A stretch of DNA of 64,000 bases from contig NC_092354.1 of assembly GCF_963676685.1 (NCBI RefSeq), positions 11,228,746 to 11,292,745 on the forward strand. The letters are read 5' to 3'. The notes beneath the pieces were generated by a model. That model was given only the letters and a program-made list of their open reading frames with translations, was not told the DNA's origin and ran no database searches. Made by a program: the position numbers and the translations under genes. The DNA is from Mytilus edulis (taxonomy: Eukaryota; Mollusca; Bivalvia; Mytilida; Mytilidae). Of the stretch, positions 12,351 to 27,000 are shown piece by piece. Numbering within the stretch: the first letter of the stretch is position 1; the number at the start of each line of letters is the position of its first letter.

Positions 12351-13574
12351 AATCAAAATTTGAAATCAAGAATATAAAGTTTAGAAAAAACACAATTCGC
12401 TGAACTTGTGAATGAGTGAAAATAACACCAAAATTCCTTTCCACCCTTTCACCAACACTTTCTTAAAGTCACAACAAAATGAAACGAAATGCTTTTTTAG
12501 AAAATTTAAATTACTGTACTATTTGCTGATGCATATAATAAAGGGGAAACACGTATGTTTGAAATGAATAAATAATTAATTTTCAGAGGAAACTTATTTT
12601 TCAATTTCAAAAATAGCTTCATTTTAATTAAGTGTGATATTTATAAATTGTATACATATATACTGGTCACATTACATACTTGTTTAATAACAATTTACTC
12701 AAGGTTAAACTAATTTTTTTTGCATCAATGAATTATTTCATGGTTCAGAAATTGATAACCCTTATTTTACCTCTAAATGGCAATAGAAACACATTTACAC
12801 ATGTATGACTATTTACCTATTTGGTAAATATTGCATGGTTGAGTGACCACAAATTTAAATACACACCATTCAACTTTTGTATGAGGTTAAAATATATATT
12901 GTGAACTTTTTGTTGAGAGTGCACCATGTTTGGGATTTAATCAATTTTGGTAATGTGTTACTTAAAGATTTATAAAGTTGCTTTTGTAAAGTTGTTGTTT
13001 TTAAATTTTTGAAATGTTTTGAAACTTTTTGAAAGTTTAATAAAAAGTTTAAAGATGAACTAAGAAAATTTTAGACGTGTCATAAGGAAAAACATTTAAT
13101 TATTGTTACACAAATGAATTACTATGAATGTTTTTATATCTACAAAATTTTTAGGAGAAAGAAGATAAGTTTTAATATTAATTTTGACATTTGAAGTTAT
13201 TATTTTATATTGCTATAAATATATATGTAGAAAATACCAAATTTAGTTTCACCACTGAAATGATGCCACATTACTTCACTCCATTTATAACCGTTAAAGC
13301 GTACTGTGGATTCATTGATACGATACCAATTTCGATGGTAAAAGTTAACTATGAATTTAAATGTCAAAGAAGTACAAATTTCTGATTGGTTTACTTGTAG
13401 ATCATGTAGATATTTGCATTTTACATAATCACTATATCCAGGAAAATATTATTTTTCCACATTCAACTACAAATTTTATCCACGAATTAAAATCCCCATT
13501 TTCTCCCAAAAAAGGAAAAGGGGGGTAAAATGTAATGAGATCTTTGTTCCCCTATTGTGTCAGATTTAAGTTTG

Positions 13575-14564
13575 GTTAACACCCAATTTACAATAACCTT
13601 GACAAATCTCACTACTAGTCTTGTTTGTAGTCTGGTCGACTGTCTTCTCTACTACTTGGTTGTCTATTATTGTTCTTTGTATCCCAATGAATTCTTTAGA
13701 AATTTATTTAGTAACGCTTCGATTACCAGGAAATTAGTTTTTTTTTGTGTATATAGCTCATCAATTACTTGATTACTCTTTGTTGCCTAATCTTATTTGC
13801 TTATGGTTCACATTTAACTCTTGAGGCAAGTTTGTTTCGAGAAGGAGTTGATTTTTTCCGTTTGAATTGTTTCACATTTTGTCATGTCGGATCCTTTCAG
13901 ACTGACTACAGGGTATCTGGTTTGCTAATAATGGTGTAGGCCGTATGATTACTTATAGTTGCTGTAACCACCTTTATTTTGACTCTGTATGTTAGAGGAC
14001 GATCACTTGATATTCCGAGGAGAGGTGCAGAATTGTGAAAATTAATAGTCTGGCTTGGTGAAGACTTAAAAATAAATAACCTCGCTCAAACAGAATGAAA
14101 ATATATATTTTACCCAACACAATGTAGAAAATAAAGGTGTACAGAAGTAAAAAGTAATGTTTGCACGTCAAAATTAATTTCCCTTAGAAAAAAATCACCT
14201 TCCCCTAAAAATAGCAACTGGTTGTTAACTGAAATATATAAGTAAACCATAATCGGAAGGACAACAGTTTTTTTTTCGTGAAAGATACCATACATACTGC
14301 AATACCGGTCTGTTAAAAAAAACCGACAATGACGAATGACGGACGGGTTATAATATAATAATTACTTATCAACCCATTGACAAGTTTATGCGGTCAAGTC
14401 AACTAATTATCTGGTATTCGAAGCATTACTAAATAAATTTCTAAAGAACTCATTGGGATACAAAGAACAATAATAGACAACCAAGTAGTAGAGAAGACAG
14501 TCGACCAGACTACAAACAAGACTAGTAGTGAGATTTGTCAAGGTTATTGTAAATTGGGTGTAAC
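13575..14564. mobile_element. Element with ~155-bp terminal inverted repeats
   Basis: 13575-13735 and 14408-14564 are long, nearly perfect inverted repeats (outer bases gttaacacccaattta and the complement of taaattgggtgtaac). The ~670-bp middle has no coding potential. Small ORFs in the arms are incidental. Confidence 0.85.
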
Positions 14565-14794
14565 ATTACCTAATATACCATCATGTTACGGTCAATTTAA
14601 CTTGAAACTTATGTATTTAAGACTTGACCATTTCAATATTCCATCTTTTTGATACCATAGGTGTTTTTTTTTTGCCACATTGTATTTCTTAGCATCAAAC
14701 CGAGAAAAAAAAATTCTCTTTACGTTATTCCCATGATAAGATTTACCATCGTCATGGTATCTGATGATTTGACAAGCCTATATCAATATAGTGT

Positions 14795-14935
14795 AGTTGG
14801 ACCTTTTGGATTATAGCTCTTCATCTTTTATATAAGCTTTGGATTTCAAATATTTTGGCCACGAGCATCACTGAAGAGACATGTATTGTCGAAATGCACA
14901 TCTGGTGCAAGAAAATTGATACCATTAATTTTATT
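14795..14935 (+). repeat. Second copy of the ttggaccttttggattatag family
   Basis: Matches 3265-3405 across gagcatcactgaagagacat. Lies in intron 1. Confidence 0.8.
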
Positions 14936-16529
14936 GTTGAACATTTGAATTCAGGGTTCACTGGTATCCCACGAATATTGTTTGATCTGTTGTTATAAAT
15001 TAATTTGTAACCTTTGAACATGTTGAACATATGTTTGCCAGTAATATTATAAAGCCTGGAATAACAAATTTTAAAATTATTTTTCAGTATCATTGTAAAA
15101 CTATATTATAATTGGCCTATTTTGGATGGGATCGTAATTGTAAATACATGTACATGTCTGACATTTTAAAAATAATTCCTAAATATGGGCAATCACTATA
15201 GATAACATAATACAGAACCCATGATTAAGTCAATACAAAATGTAATACATTTGATCATGATATATGAATTTAGAGGTTGGATGAAGGTCAGAATAAGAAC
15301 CAAATTTGCCCAAATTCTTATTCATTTGTGATTTCTGAAAAAGGAAAAAAAGCTGACAATTTTTTTAAATTTACCAAAATAGAATAATTATGAATTATTT
15401 CGTAAAATAAACTTAAAAATCCCCCAAATAACTCACACCTTTAACTTTAGGTAGAGAATTATTTATTTACAGCATAAATTTTAGCATGAAATGAAAAGCG
15501 GGAACTTAATTTTATCACATCTGAAAGGTAATGAAAACAAATCAGACTTCTTATTTTAATTCCTTACTTTTTTATGTTGATTTAAGATTTTTTATGGTAA
15601 TCTTAAAATTGAAAAATGGGACTTGTTGCTTAAAAAGATACCAAATATACAAATGTTTTGGCTGATGTTCTTGTAAAAATATTTAGTTTCATGTATGTTG
15701 CAATGTGTGCATGACTTGAACTATTTTAATGGTTTTACGCCAGTCATTTTTGAGGCCTTTTATTGCTTGTAGTTTGGTGTGAGCCAAGGCTCCGTGTTGA
15801 AGAAAGTACTTTGACCTATATGGTTTACTTTTACAAATTGTGACTTGGATGGAGAGTGAGGGGTATAAAAATCAATCAATCAACTCATGCCACATCTTCT
15901 TATATCTATAATAAATGTTCAGGTTTTTTTTTATATTATATCAAAAAAAAAAAAATTTGAAAAAGGAAAAATAATTTATTAACTTCTGCTTTATATGTTA
16001 CCAAATTTATTGTTTTTTTGTGGATGTGTTTGTACAAATATGTTTCATTTAAGTTTTCTTTACCCAATTGATATAATAATGTGTGTCTGGCAATTGTATA
16101 GATTTTTTTTCATTAAAGATATAAAAAAATTCAAATCTTATTCAACCATTTGCCTTTTATGCTGCCAAATGTTGTTTTTTTAATTTTATCATAAATGAAA
16201 TAGAAATTTAAAAAGGGGAACTTCTACTTTTAAAGTTTAATTTTACAATAAATCGGTAAATTTGTGGTGTTGTCCTTGTACAAATATTTGTCATTAATTA
16301 CATATAGGATATAGGTATAGATGTTTATCATCAGGTAATTCTAGGAACTAAAAAAATGTAATATCCTTGTCATAAACAGCTGTCGTCATTACATTCATTT
16401 GTACATGATGTAAGTCATTTATAATTTTCAATATTTTAATAATTTTAATTGTTGTATTTTAAAGTGAAAGTATTTGGAAGGGGGTGGGGGTGTTAAAATA
16501 ATAATTCAACACAAGATCAACATGTTAAT

Positions 16530-16680
16530 TTCAGAGGCAGATTTAGAGGGTTTTTCAAAGGCATTTTGTGGGAAAAATTTGGTTGATTATATAGGGAACC
16601 ACTGAAGGATGACGGAAGGGACCCATCTTAGGCAGTCAGTGGGCCCCCCTTATATAAATTTCTGGATCGGCCACTATAAT
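16530..16680. repeat. Short dispersed repeat with gggcccccttatataaattt
   Basis: From ttcagaggcagatttagagg to ttctggatcggccac. A similar end is found at about 9255-9300. Roughly inverted ends suggest a small MITE. A related, G-rich element occupies about 55300-55470 (gcggatccagccattc ... ccctggatcc). Confidence 0.55.
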
Positions 16681-17869
16681 TGTCAAAAAAAATTTGTAAT
16701 ATAACTTAAATTATTTAACAATGCAAGTCATTTATGATATTCAATATTTTGAAATTCAAATTTTTCGTATTCTGAAGTAAAAGTATTTGGAGGGGATGTT
16801 ATATTAGAGAATTATTAAAACATATCACAATTCAATGCAGGATGACAAGATAATTGTTAAGAGTAAGAAAAAGTGCGTAGAGACATATATAACAACTTTA
16901 AGGATACTGATTTTATAACTGCGGCAGAGTTTTTAGGCTAAATTATTTGAAACGGGCCTAGGTTCACTTATAAAAATTAATGATATAATTAACATCTCTT
17001 CAAAAATTGTATTTGAAGTTTTTGTATCATAAAGTGAAATCTTTGAACAATTTTACAAGTAAAGAAACAAAAATAGATTAATTTAAATACACTAGTAGTG
17101 ATGGTGGATCCGCACTCCAAGGTTCAAAAAAGAAAAATTTCCATTAAATTTAGAAAATAATACATCTCATAAAAGAATAATTTCATGTATAAAATAAAAT
17201 CAGGTAACAACATCAGAGATGCGGAAAATATTCACTTTTTATTACATGTAGATGTTTAGCCTAAAGGTCTGATTCCTGTTGTAAAGATTTTTATCAAGTC
17301 ATAACATATGTAATATAGATAATTTCATTCCTATACTTTACATATAGACATGTTTGTTTGTTTACGGCTTTTAATTGAATTTAAAAATAAGGATGTGGTA
17401 TTATTGCTAACAACCACTCTATCAACAAAACCACTAAGAAATGAATAAAAGATATAAACAGCATAGTGAAATTTGGGAAAAACAAACAGTGTTTCAGAAC
17501 TGTTACTTCATGCCTTTTATGCAAGACTGTCTTCCTCAATTAACTGTTTCATTGCTGCAACAAAATGTTATCTCTGACTCATATTGTAATTTTGGCCTAA
17601 ACTTTTTGAGAATCAGCTACAAAAATAAAATTAGAATTGTCTGATTTCGCCTTTCTAACATAAAAAGCAGCTGACCTGATGAAAAAATAAGAAATAAAAT
17701 CCTTACCTTCCCAACCCTACAAGGCAATATCAAACAAAGAATTTGTTAAGGGTGGCCAGTTGGACATTAGGCAAACAGCATGCTGTAACAGTTAATCATT
17801 TATAGTGTTGAATTGAATATTTTTATTGTTTGGTAGCAATGGGAATGACGTGACAGATAGAAAATTAAC
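16681..17869. other. Upstream of exon 1b; possible promoter region
   Basis: AT-rich; a start region for the exon 1b transcript should lie here or further up, but I see no convincing core promoter. A fragment of the gatgtggtat repeat family is near 17390. Confidence 0.35.
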
Positions 17870-18032
17870 ATGACCAGTAATGGAAAAGGGGAGGCAACCT
17901 ATTTAGTTAATGAAGACGAACTCGCCAAAAGCAATGTAGAGGAGAAGCTACGTAATCGTACAATTTCTGAGGGCTACAAATATAGGTCCCTTGATGAAAG
18001 TGTGTCATCTAGTGAAGGATCAGCGGAAGGTG
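17870..18032 (+). CDS. M13 peptidase exon 1b, cytoplasmic tail
   Basis: Starts MTSNGKGEA and gives residues 1-54, hydrophilic and rich in Glu and Ser. Donor gtaagc at 18033 leaves phase 1. The open frame continues past the donor to 18208, but that part is intron. No acceptor just upstream allows read-through from exon 1a, so this exon probably has its own promoter. Confidence 0.85.
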
Positions 18033-21000
18033 GTAAGCAGATGGGCAGAAATATTGTTGGCTTTTTTCAAAACTATCTCTACCCTTTTTTATTGGGAAAA
18101 TATGTGGTTCATTTTTATCAAATTGGGAAATATATAATAAACCATGAATTTGACAGGAACATCAATTTGCAGAATACCTTTCAAGAGGTAAATCTTCTTT
18201 TGAAATAAGATCCCTTATTGTCAGTGATGATACATAAATAGACCCTCAAATTTGCACATGTAGTCATTTTAGCCATGAAAAATGTTTAAATGGGTGTTTT
18301 TCAGTTTGAATTCATGCACAATTACTTCTGAGACTGCACTGTTTGGCAAAAAAGTTGTCTTTTTGGGAATAATTTTAAGCCATTTTATTTTCAAATTGGT
18401 ATTCTTTTCCAGGGGAAAATGCCTTTATTCTCCGGTAATTTAAGGCAAACAATATCACTGGCTTTGTTTGTAACATTCGTTTTGATTGGATAATCATCAA
18501 TTTTCATGGCATCAATTCACACAATGTATATGTATATGCAAGTGTTTGACAGGTTTTAAATGTATGATTTGACATTGTTTTCTGTCAGTTTCATTAGAAT
18601 GGAGATATCAATATATTGTACTTTAAGCTTTGACCTCATTAATTAGTGATACGATAGTCTCAAATATCTGTTTGCTAGCTCGCTTTAGTCATGATAGCTT
18701 AAACTTAATTTTTGCCACCAAATAGCAAAATGATGCTGTTTACCTACAGTTATATCATCTAATGTAATAAAATGATCATTTATTGAAATTTTTTATTAAG
18801 AGAAACCATTTGACATCTCCCTGTGCAAAAGAATTACGGAATGGCTAAAAATCAATAAATTTCATTTTGTACCTTTATTATAGTGACACTTTTTAGCTCA
18901 CCTGACCTGAAAGGTCAAGTGAGCTTTTCTCATCACTTGGCGTTCAGCGTCCTACGGCGTCCGTTGTCCGTAAACTTTTACAAAAATCTTCTCCTCTGAA
19001 ACTTCTGGGCCAAATTTGACCAAACTTGGCCACCATCATCATTGAGGTATCTAGTTTAAAAAAATGTGTTCGATGACCCTACCAACCAAATAAGATGGCC
19101 GCCATGGCTAAAAATAGAACATAGGGGTAAAATGTAGATTTTGGCTTATATCTCTGAAACCAAAGCATTTAGAGCAAATCTGATGTGAATAAAATTGTTT
19201 ATTAGGTCAAGATCTATCTGCCCTGAAATTTTCTGACAAATAGGACCACCCGTTGTTGGGTTGCTGCCCCCGAATTAGTAATTTTAAGGAAATTTTGCAG
19301 ATTTTGGTTATTATCTTGAATATTATTATAGATGAAGATAAACTGTAAATCGCAATAATGTTCAGCAAAGTAAGATCTACAAATAAGTCAACATGACAAA
19401 AATTGTCAATTGACCGCTTAAGGAGTTATTTCCCTTTATAGTCAATTTTTAACAATTTTCATAAATTTTTGTAAATTTTTACCAAATATTTTCCACTGTA
19501 ATTACTGGGCCAAGTTCATTATAGATAGAGATAATTGTAGCAACAAGAATGTTCAGTAAAGTAAGATCTACCAACACATCACCATCACCAAAACACAATT
19601 TTGTCATGAATTTATCTGTGACCAGTGTTTGATATGCACATAGACCAAGGTGAGTGACAAAGTCTCTTGAGAGCCTCTAGGGTGGGATTATGATTTAAGG
19701 AAATATTGTTTTAATTTCTGCATCTCAGTTGTATTTTTGTCGTTTAAATACAATGGCGGCAGTAGTGTTAAGTGGAATAAACAGACATTGACAGAGTTGA
19801 CAATTGAATAATATAGATTTTTTTTGCAAAAAATGAGTGAAGCTTTTCCATTCAATACTTTAAAAAAATATTCTGTTGAACGTTTAGAGGGTAGAAGTGA
19901 GCATATTGTGTAGTTATTTGAAATGTGATGCCTCCCTCATATATCATATATTTAAGATATGTTTAAGGTGAAGAAAGAATAATAATTTGAAAAAAGGTTA
20001 AAACAAGGAATTATTTGCATCTAGAACCATTATTATAGATTCTGTAAAATTGATAAGAAAAATTAATGTAAGATGAAAACTAACTATTTTTAATAAAAAC
20101 TGAATAGGTTTACCCATTTGTGTATGGCTAATTAATGAGGGTTAGTTAGTTCATATTAAACATGCTGAAATATAAGTGAAAGTAAAATTAACTTTTTTGT
20201 CATGCACGCATTGTCTATAATTCAAATTTGTTGGGTTATTTTTATTCAATTTTCCAGAATTTAACATAATTCCTTGCTTTAATTTCATGGTTTTTAGTAT
20301 TTTTTTGTTCATTTTTATTTATGCTTCAGTGTCTCATACAATATTACTTCACAAATTTATGATTTCTATTTTTAGATACAGTAAAACGTAAACCAGATGT
20401 ATTATGGTCTCAGCGCTACAACAGATTGGCATGTCTGCTGGCCATTGCCGTGTTTGTTATTGCCTTCTTGGTTGGCATAGTAATATATCAACATGTGACT
20501 AAAGATGACACAGATGTAAGAATTATCTCCCTTTAAACAAAGTATTTCTCATGATCATATAGATATAAGAAGGTGTGGTATGAGTCCCAATGAGACAACT
20601 CTCCATCCAAGTCACAATTTGTAAAAGTAAACCATTATAAGCATGATAAGTCGAAGTACGGTCTTTAACATGGAGCCTTGTTTCACACAGAATATGCTTT
20701 TTTCTACAGATCAGGTGGTTAGTTCTGGTACCCCAATGACTTTAAAAAAAGTTCAACAGTACAATAATCAGTTGAAAAGAACAAGAGAAAAAACTAATCA
20801 GCAATTCTCAGAATTAAGAATATCTATCACACAGAAGCATTTTTCTTTGTTTTCACTGCTAAGTCGATTTTTTATGGGTATTGATAAAAAGTTATTTATT
20901 TCCAGGATATATATGATTTTATGATTTTGCCAAAGTCTGCTTGCAAGCCTAAAGAAAATTTGAACTTTGTTGAATATTTAAGTAAGCAAATAAAGGCTTG

Positions 21001-24000
21001 TACAGTCCAAGGTTTTATTCTCCAATATAAATAAACATTATTGTACACAAGGATGGAACTGTTTTACTTTAAAAGTCTTATTATTATAGCAATGGTATCT
21101 ATTCGGTACGGATATTGACTCACGTTTTTCTTTACACATGCTATTCAAACTTCAAATTTAAACACATACACAAGTTTCTAAATTGTTTTTTTTATGTGTG
21201 TTTGACTAATTTTAACAATTGTTAAGTGTTCTTATAGAAGTATTTGCAAGCAGTTTGAAGATAGAAAACAGATTTCTCTATGAAAATACCATGAACAACC
21301 ACACACAATTTGAAATAACTGGAGTCTTAATAGACATTTTCAAACAGGAACAAAAAGATTTTGTTGGGAGAAGGGGATGTGGACAATGTACCAGTGCATA
21401 TTATACAAGCCCTATTACACTTATGGTTTTTTTATACTTACTTAATTCATCATTTTAATGAAAAATAGTAGATTTACAGAATGTGAAATACTCTAACTTT
21501 CTTATTTTTGTAGATTTGCAATAGCCTGAGTGTGTACATTTTAGCTTCTTCATCACAGCTCAAATGTATGTGAAACACTTATTTTCGTATTTTTGTAGAT
21601 TGGTACCAAGCCTGAGTGTGTACATTTTAGCTTCTTCATCACAGCTCATATGTATGTAAACACTTATTTTCTTATTTTTGCAGATTTGTACTAAGCCTGA
21701 GTGTGTACATTCTAGCTCCTACATCACAGCTCAGATGAATCTGTCTGCAGACCCCTGTCAAGACTTCTACCAGTTTATCTGTGGTAATTGGGAGAATACA
21801 GTCACCATTCCAGATAGTCGACCTAAATACAACATATTTTCTGTGGTTTCTGATCAAAATAAAGTATACATCAGAAAGGTAAATATAAAGTATAAAATGG
21901 CTGATAAGGGAGATAACTCTTTGTCAGTCAAAAAACTATAAAGATATTTTGTTTTTGTCTTTACAACTTCTTTATCATGTATAGCAGACCTGCCAACTTT
22001 TGAAAATCCCCATGGGGGATTTAGTGCGCGACCAGATTTTTAAGGGTTACAGTTTTTGCGGCATTTCTGCGTGCACTGTTTTTTACTCTTAAAATAGTCT
22101 CATATCTCTTCTTTTTTCTTTTGGTATACTGATGATAAGCTTATAAGCCTTGATTTCTTTTATTTGCATGATTCTTGTACTTATTTTAAAATTGACAATT
22201 TAAGAAAAGAGAAAAATGACAATAAAAAATGAAGACCCCCCTTTCCCCCCTCCAAAGACCTGCTTGTCTTTAGACCACGACTCAAAAGACATGAACCTAT
22301 ATGTCCTAAAGTTAGAAAAATAAATTCAGATTTTTATTAAGTCTGCCAGTATTAATGAGAAAATGGATAAAATTTGAGTTATCTTTCTTTGTGTTCAGAG
22401 GTGCTCTTACCGGCGGAGGCTTATATACAGTAGAAGTGTATACAAAATGGCATCGATTTTAAATCAACAGACACATGTCTGATTTCAAAAATTAAATGGA
22501 TTTCAAGATAAACGATGTTTTCTTAAGAGTTCATTACACTGTTCTCATCTTTTAGTTAATATGGTTTTGTCATGGAACTACGGTAAACGTTGCAAATTCG
22601 TGCTTATATGATAAATTAATTAAAAATCAAAGGCCGTCTGACTGAATTTCTGTTTACAAATATTAACTAATTTTGAGGATTGTTATGACCCATTAGGTAA
22701 TCCGATTACTTGCAACAACAAATTATGACACCTGTTGTGACCGTTGATTAGCACAGGGTTAATATAAACTTGTCATAATATGTCCCCAGGTAAAATTAGA
22801 GATTTTTAAAAATTGATCAGAAAAACTTCAAAATCGGTAACCAATAATTTTTTCAGGTATATTTTGTGAAAATCGGGTTTTTGACTTGTTTTACGATCCC
22901 GATATCGGGATTCGGGTTGAGGGATGTAAATCGGGATGATACCGCGAAAATCGGGATAGTTGGCAGGTCTGGTATAGCTGTTCAGCTTTCTTGCGTAAAA
23001 CCATCACTACCATTCAATCTGAAAATAAAAAGATATGGTAGATTTGCCAATGATCCAACAACACTCCATCAGAGGTCAAAGGACATAGAAGTTTCCAATG
23101 ATAGGTCGCTAAAGTATGCCTTCAACAATAAGCAAAACCCATACGGCAAGCTTAATAGGTTTTCCCAAGGGTATGAATACCTGGAATACTGTAAATTCAG
23201 AAATTATTGTGTGGTATTTATCATTTTAAAATGCAACTAACTGAGGAAGTATTGCTATAATTAAAACTAGCAATCAGACAAGTGTTAGTAAGCAGATTTT
23301 TTTGAAATCACAAAAATTAGTCTCATATTTTTGTCCATTATTCAAAAGGCACAGTAATGATGGCCTAAAATAATTTCTGAATTTATGATAAATGAAATGA
23401 CCAATAAATTACGGTAATTTTGTCTAATGAAGAACCAGTTCAAAAGTTTTCAGTGACCTATTTTTTTAAGGATGTACTTACGTGAGGTTAGGTAAAAATT
23501 AAGAAATTAAGAAATTAAAATTGATATTATAAGCTGCTAGAGCATCAATTAAGGATAAAGATAAGCTAAAAATAATGATAGGTCATGGACCTCATTTTCG
23601 AGATATTTGAGATTTGAAATATGGCGGGAAAAGGCTGAATCAGACTTTTACCTTACATTTGCATTGGTACTAATTTGGTGTCAAAACAAAAGAAAGAAAA
23701 TCAAGAATTTTCTAAAATTTTGGTAAATGACCTTTCATGAGCTATTAAGTCTTATGTGAAAAAATAAATGGGTGTTATGGGGCAAAATATTTTATATTCT
23801 ATTGTATGGAAAAACACCAAGGAGTCCGAACATTTGACACAAATTCCAAAACCTCACCTAAGTACATCCTTAAATACCGTAGAATTTCAGTTTCAGAATC
23901 TGAAGCAATCTGGGTAATATTCTAAACACAGTGTGAAATGTGATTGGATAACAGCATCCTAAACAATAAAGATTCAACCAATAATGTGATATTATAGCTT

Positions 24001-27000
24001 CAATTTGGGGTAGCTAGGAACATAGAAATTGCATGGACCTTTAGATTTTGCAAAACAATTTAATATATAATTAATATTATACTCTTTTTCAGATCTTACA
24101 ATCCAATTCCACAGTCATTAAAGGGCAGCACTCTGAAACTGTACAGAAAATGAAGACATATTATAAAATGTGTTTAGATACATCAAAGATTAATGAATTG
24201 GGGTCAGAACCACTCACTCAGGTATTTAGCAAGTCCTGAAAATAATGTTCAGTGAATATTTATCATAAAATCTATGTTTTATGACAAATTTTACTAATAA
24301 TACGTTTTATAAAACAAAAATTTTTTTTTTCACTTAAGCATAGAAATTCCAACTTGGTAATACATCCTAATCCTGGATTGTCCAGTGAATATGTATGATA
24401 AAATATTGATTTTATGACAGATTTTGCTTGTATATAAATTTTATCAAACAAAAGAGATTTTATTCTTTACATCATGTACATTACAGCATAGAAATTCCAA
24501 CTTGGTAATACATTTACATGCTCTTTACCAAACCACAGACATAAAAAGACATATTATTTGTTTATTTAAAATCAATTATATATTTTTTTAAATTCAAAAA
24601 CTCTGTATTGAAGTTTATACACAAGATTCAAAATGTTTTCTGATGTCCTATACTATCACTGCCACATAGCTATTTTGTAATTTTTAATATACATGTATCA
24701 GTTAACTATGAAAATACTCTTTTAGATGATCACTGATACAGGGTTAAAGTTTATGAGACATTAGCTTTACACTCAAACAGAAAACAACAAAGAAAAACAA
24801 TATTTAATTTCAAAACTAATAAAAAAAAATCTTTTTATAAAGTGAAATATAAAAAAAATTACAATTGTGTGATGTTTTTATTACATTGAACCAATAAATA
24901 TATGATATTTTAAATATTTTACAGTTTATTAAAATGATTGGGGGTTGGACTGTCACCGACACAGGGTTTGATGAAAGTAAATGGAAGCTGGAAGATGTGT
25001 TAGCTAAAATCAACATCTATAATTTTGCTCCTTTATTTGATGTTGGCATTACTATTGATGATAAAAATAGCTCACAGTATGTTTTAAGTGTAAGTGTTAT
25101 AGGTATTTCATTGTTTATGACATTAAAAATTATTTGATTAAACAAAAAAATATTACACAAAAGATTTGATAGAACAATTTTCTATATTTTTTTTTTATGG
25201 ATATTGAATATATGGAATATAAATAGGTTCCCATCATGGGATTTTTTTTCTCCATTATTTTGGGGGGGAATATATAACTGCATACTAAACATAGACGAAT
25301 ATGGTATACCATTTCAATGCTTCCAATAGGATCATATTTACCAACAAATATATAATTTAGCTGAAATTGTTTGACTGGGCTAAGTATGTATAACAATCAT
25401 TTTTAGCTCACCTGACCTGAAAGGTCAAGTGAGCTTTTCTCATCACTTGGCGTCCGTCGTCGGTCGTCTGTCGTCCGTAAACTTTAAAAAAAATCTTCTC
25501 CTCTGAAACTACTGGGCCAAATTTAACCAAACTTGGCCACATTCATCCTTGGGGTATCTAGTTTAAAAAATGCTGCCCCTGAATTTATCATTTTAAGGAA
25601 ATTTTGCAGTTTTTGGTTATTATCTTGAATATAGATGGTTATAGTCAATATTGAACAACTTTTCGTCATTTTTGTAACTTGTACAAAAATCTTCTTTTCT
25701 AAAACTATGGCCACAATCATTACTAGGGTATCTATTTTAAAAAAAGTGTCTAATGACCCTGCCTACCAACCAAGATTGCAGACATCAGTAAATACAGTAA
25801 CAGGTGAGCGACACAGGCTCTTGAGAGCCTCTAGTTTTAATAACGAAATCAAATATTTTAAATTGTGATACAAAATTTTGCAGAAATAATTGTGATCTTG
25901 AAATATATATTTGCATTAATCTTAATAACAATCATTGATCATACATTTCTCTAATTCTTACTCCATTTATCCTTTTCCTCAACGTGTGGTGGTTCATTTG
26001 ATCTCAGTTGTTCATTGGTCAAAATTCGATTATGACGTCAAATTTTCTTGCTTCCCTCCGAAACTCCTATTGTGACGTCATGAAAAAAGGCGATCATGCC
26101 TTATGACGTCGCATAGAAAAAACACATCTTTTTGCAGGTCGTTCGAAAAGAAGGAATAAGAGTGTCTGCATATCGTCTAAAAATCATTAGAGAAAGAGAT
26201 TCCACCACCAAATCTCGTGCAATACGATATTTATCCACTCTCGACAGTTAAATTTTAAATATTTAAAATGCTCGGCGAGCCTCGCGTTTAAAATGTGAAA
26301 ATTTAACTGTCTCGAGTGGATAAATATCGTATCACATTCGATGCAGTGGTAGAATCTATATTAATCTTTATAACAATCATTGATCATACATTTATACAAC
26401 CAAAGCAAGTTACAAGCTTTAGGAAATTAACTCTAATATTCTGAACACTTTTTATCTACTGTGGATTAATCTATTTTTATGGGTATCAATTTTCAGGGTA
26501 TTTGATTTCATGGTTTTGTCAATCTTTGCTCACAAAACATTAGAATATTTGCATTTGTTGTTTGCCTGCACAAACAAAACCCACAAAAATTGGAAATTTG
26601 TATCCAACAAATAATAATGAATCCACAGTATTTTTAATGGATTTCTAGGAAATTTATACAATGATTTTTACCATATCAATTAATTAAAATCTGTAAGTCA
26701 TTTTCAGTTTACTCAGCCTGATCTCACATTAAAGACAGAGGAGGAATATAACACAACTTACTCCAGTTATAAAGATCTCCGTAACGCCATGCTCGACTTT
26801 GGTGCAACACTCGGGCAATATCTGGGTGGCGATTACAATGAAACAAGACAAAAGATGGAGGAAATTTATAACTTTGAGAAACAATTATCTGAAGTATGTC
26901 GATATTTGTTTAGAAAGATTGCATTGCAATATTTGGCATACACCTATTGATAGTGATAATTATAAATATATAAAACATAACAAAAGAATTCAAATGTAGA

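Noticed and set aside
18033..18208. Continuation of exon 1b to the stop at 18208
   Set aside because: A good gtaagc donor at 18033 joins in phase to the anchor exon; the read-through peptide has no family similarity.
22866..23240. 124-codon plus-strand ORF
   Set aside because: Crosses the right end of a transposon and a separate dispersed repeat.
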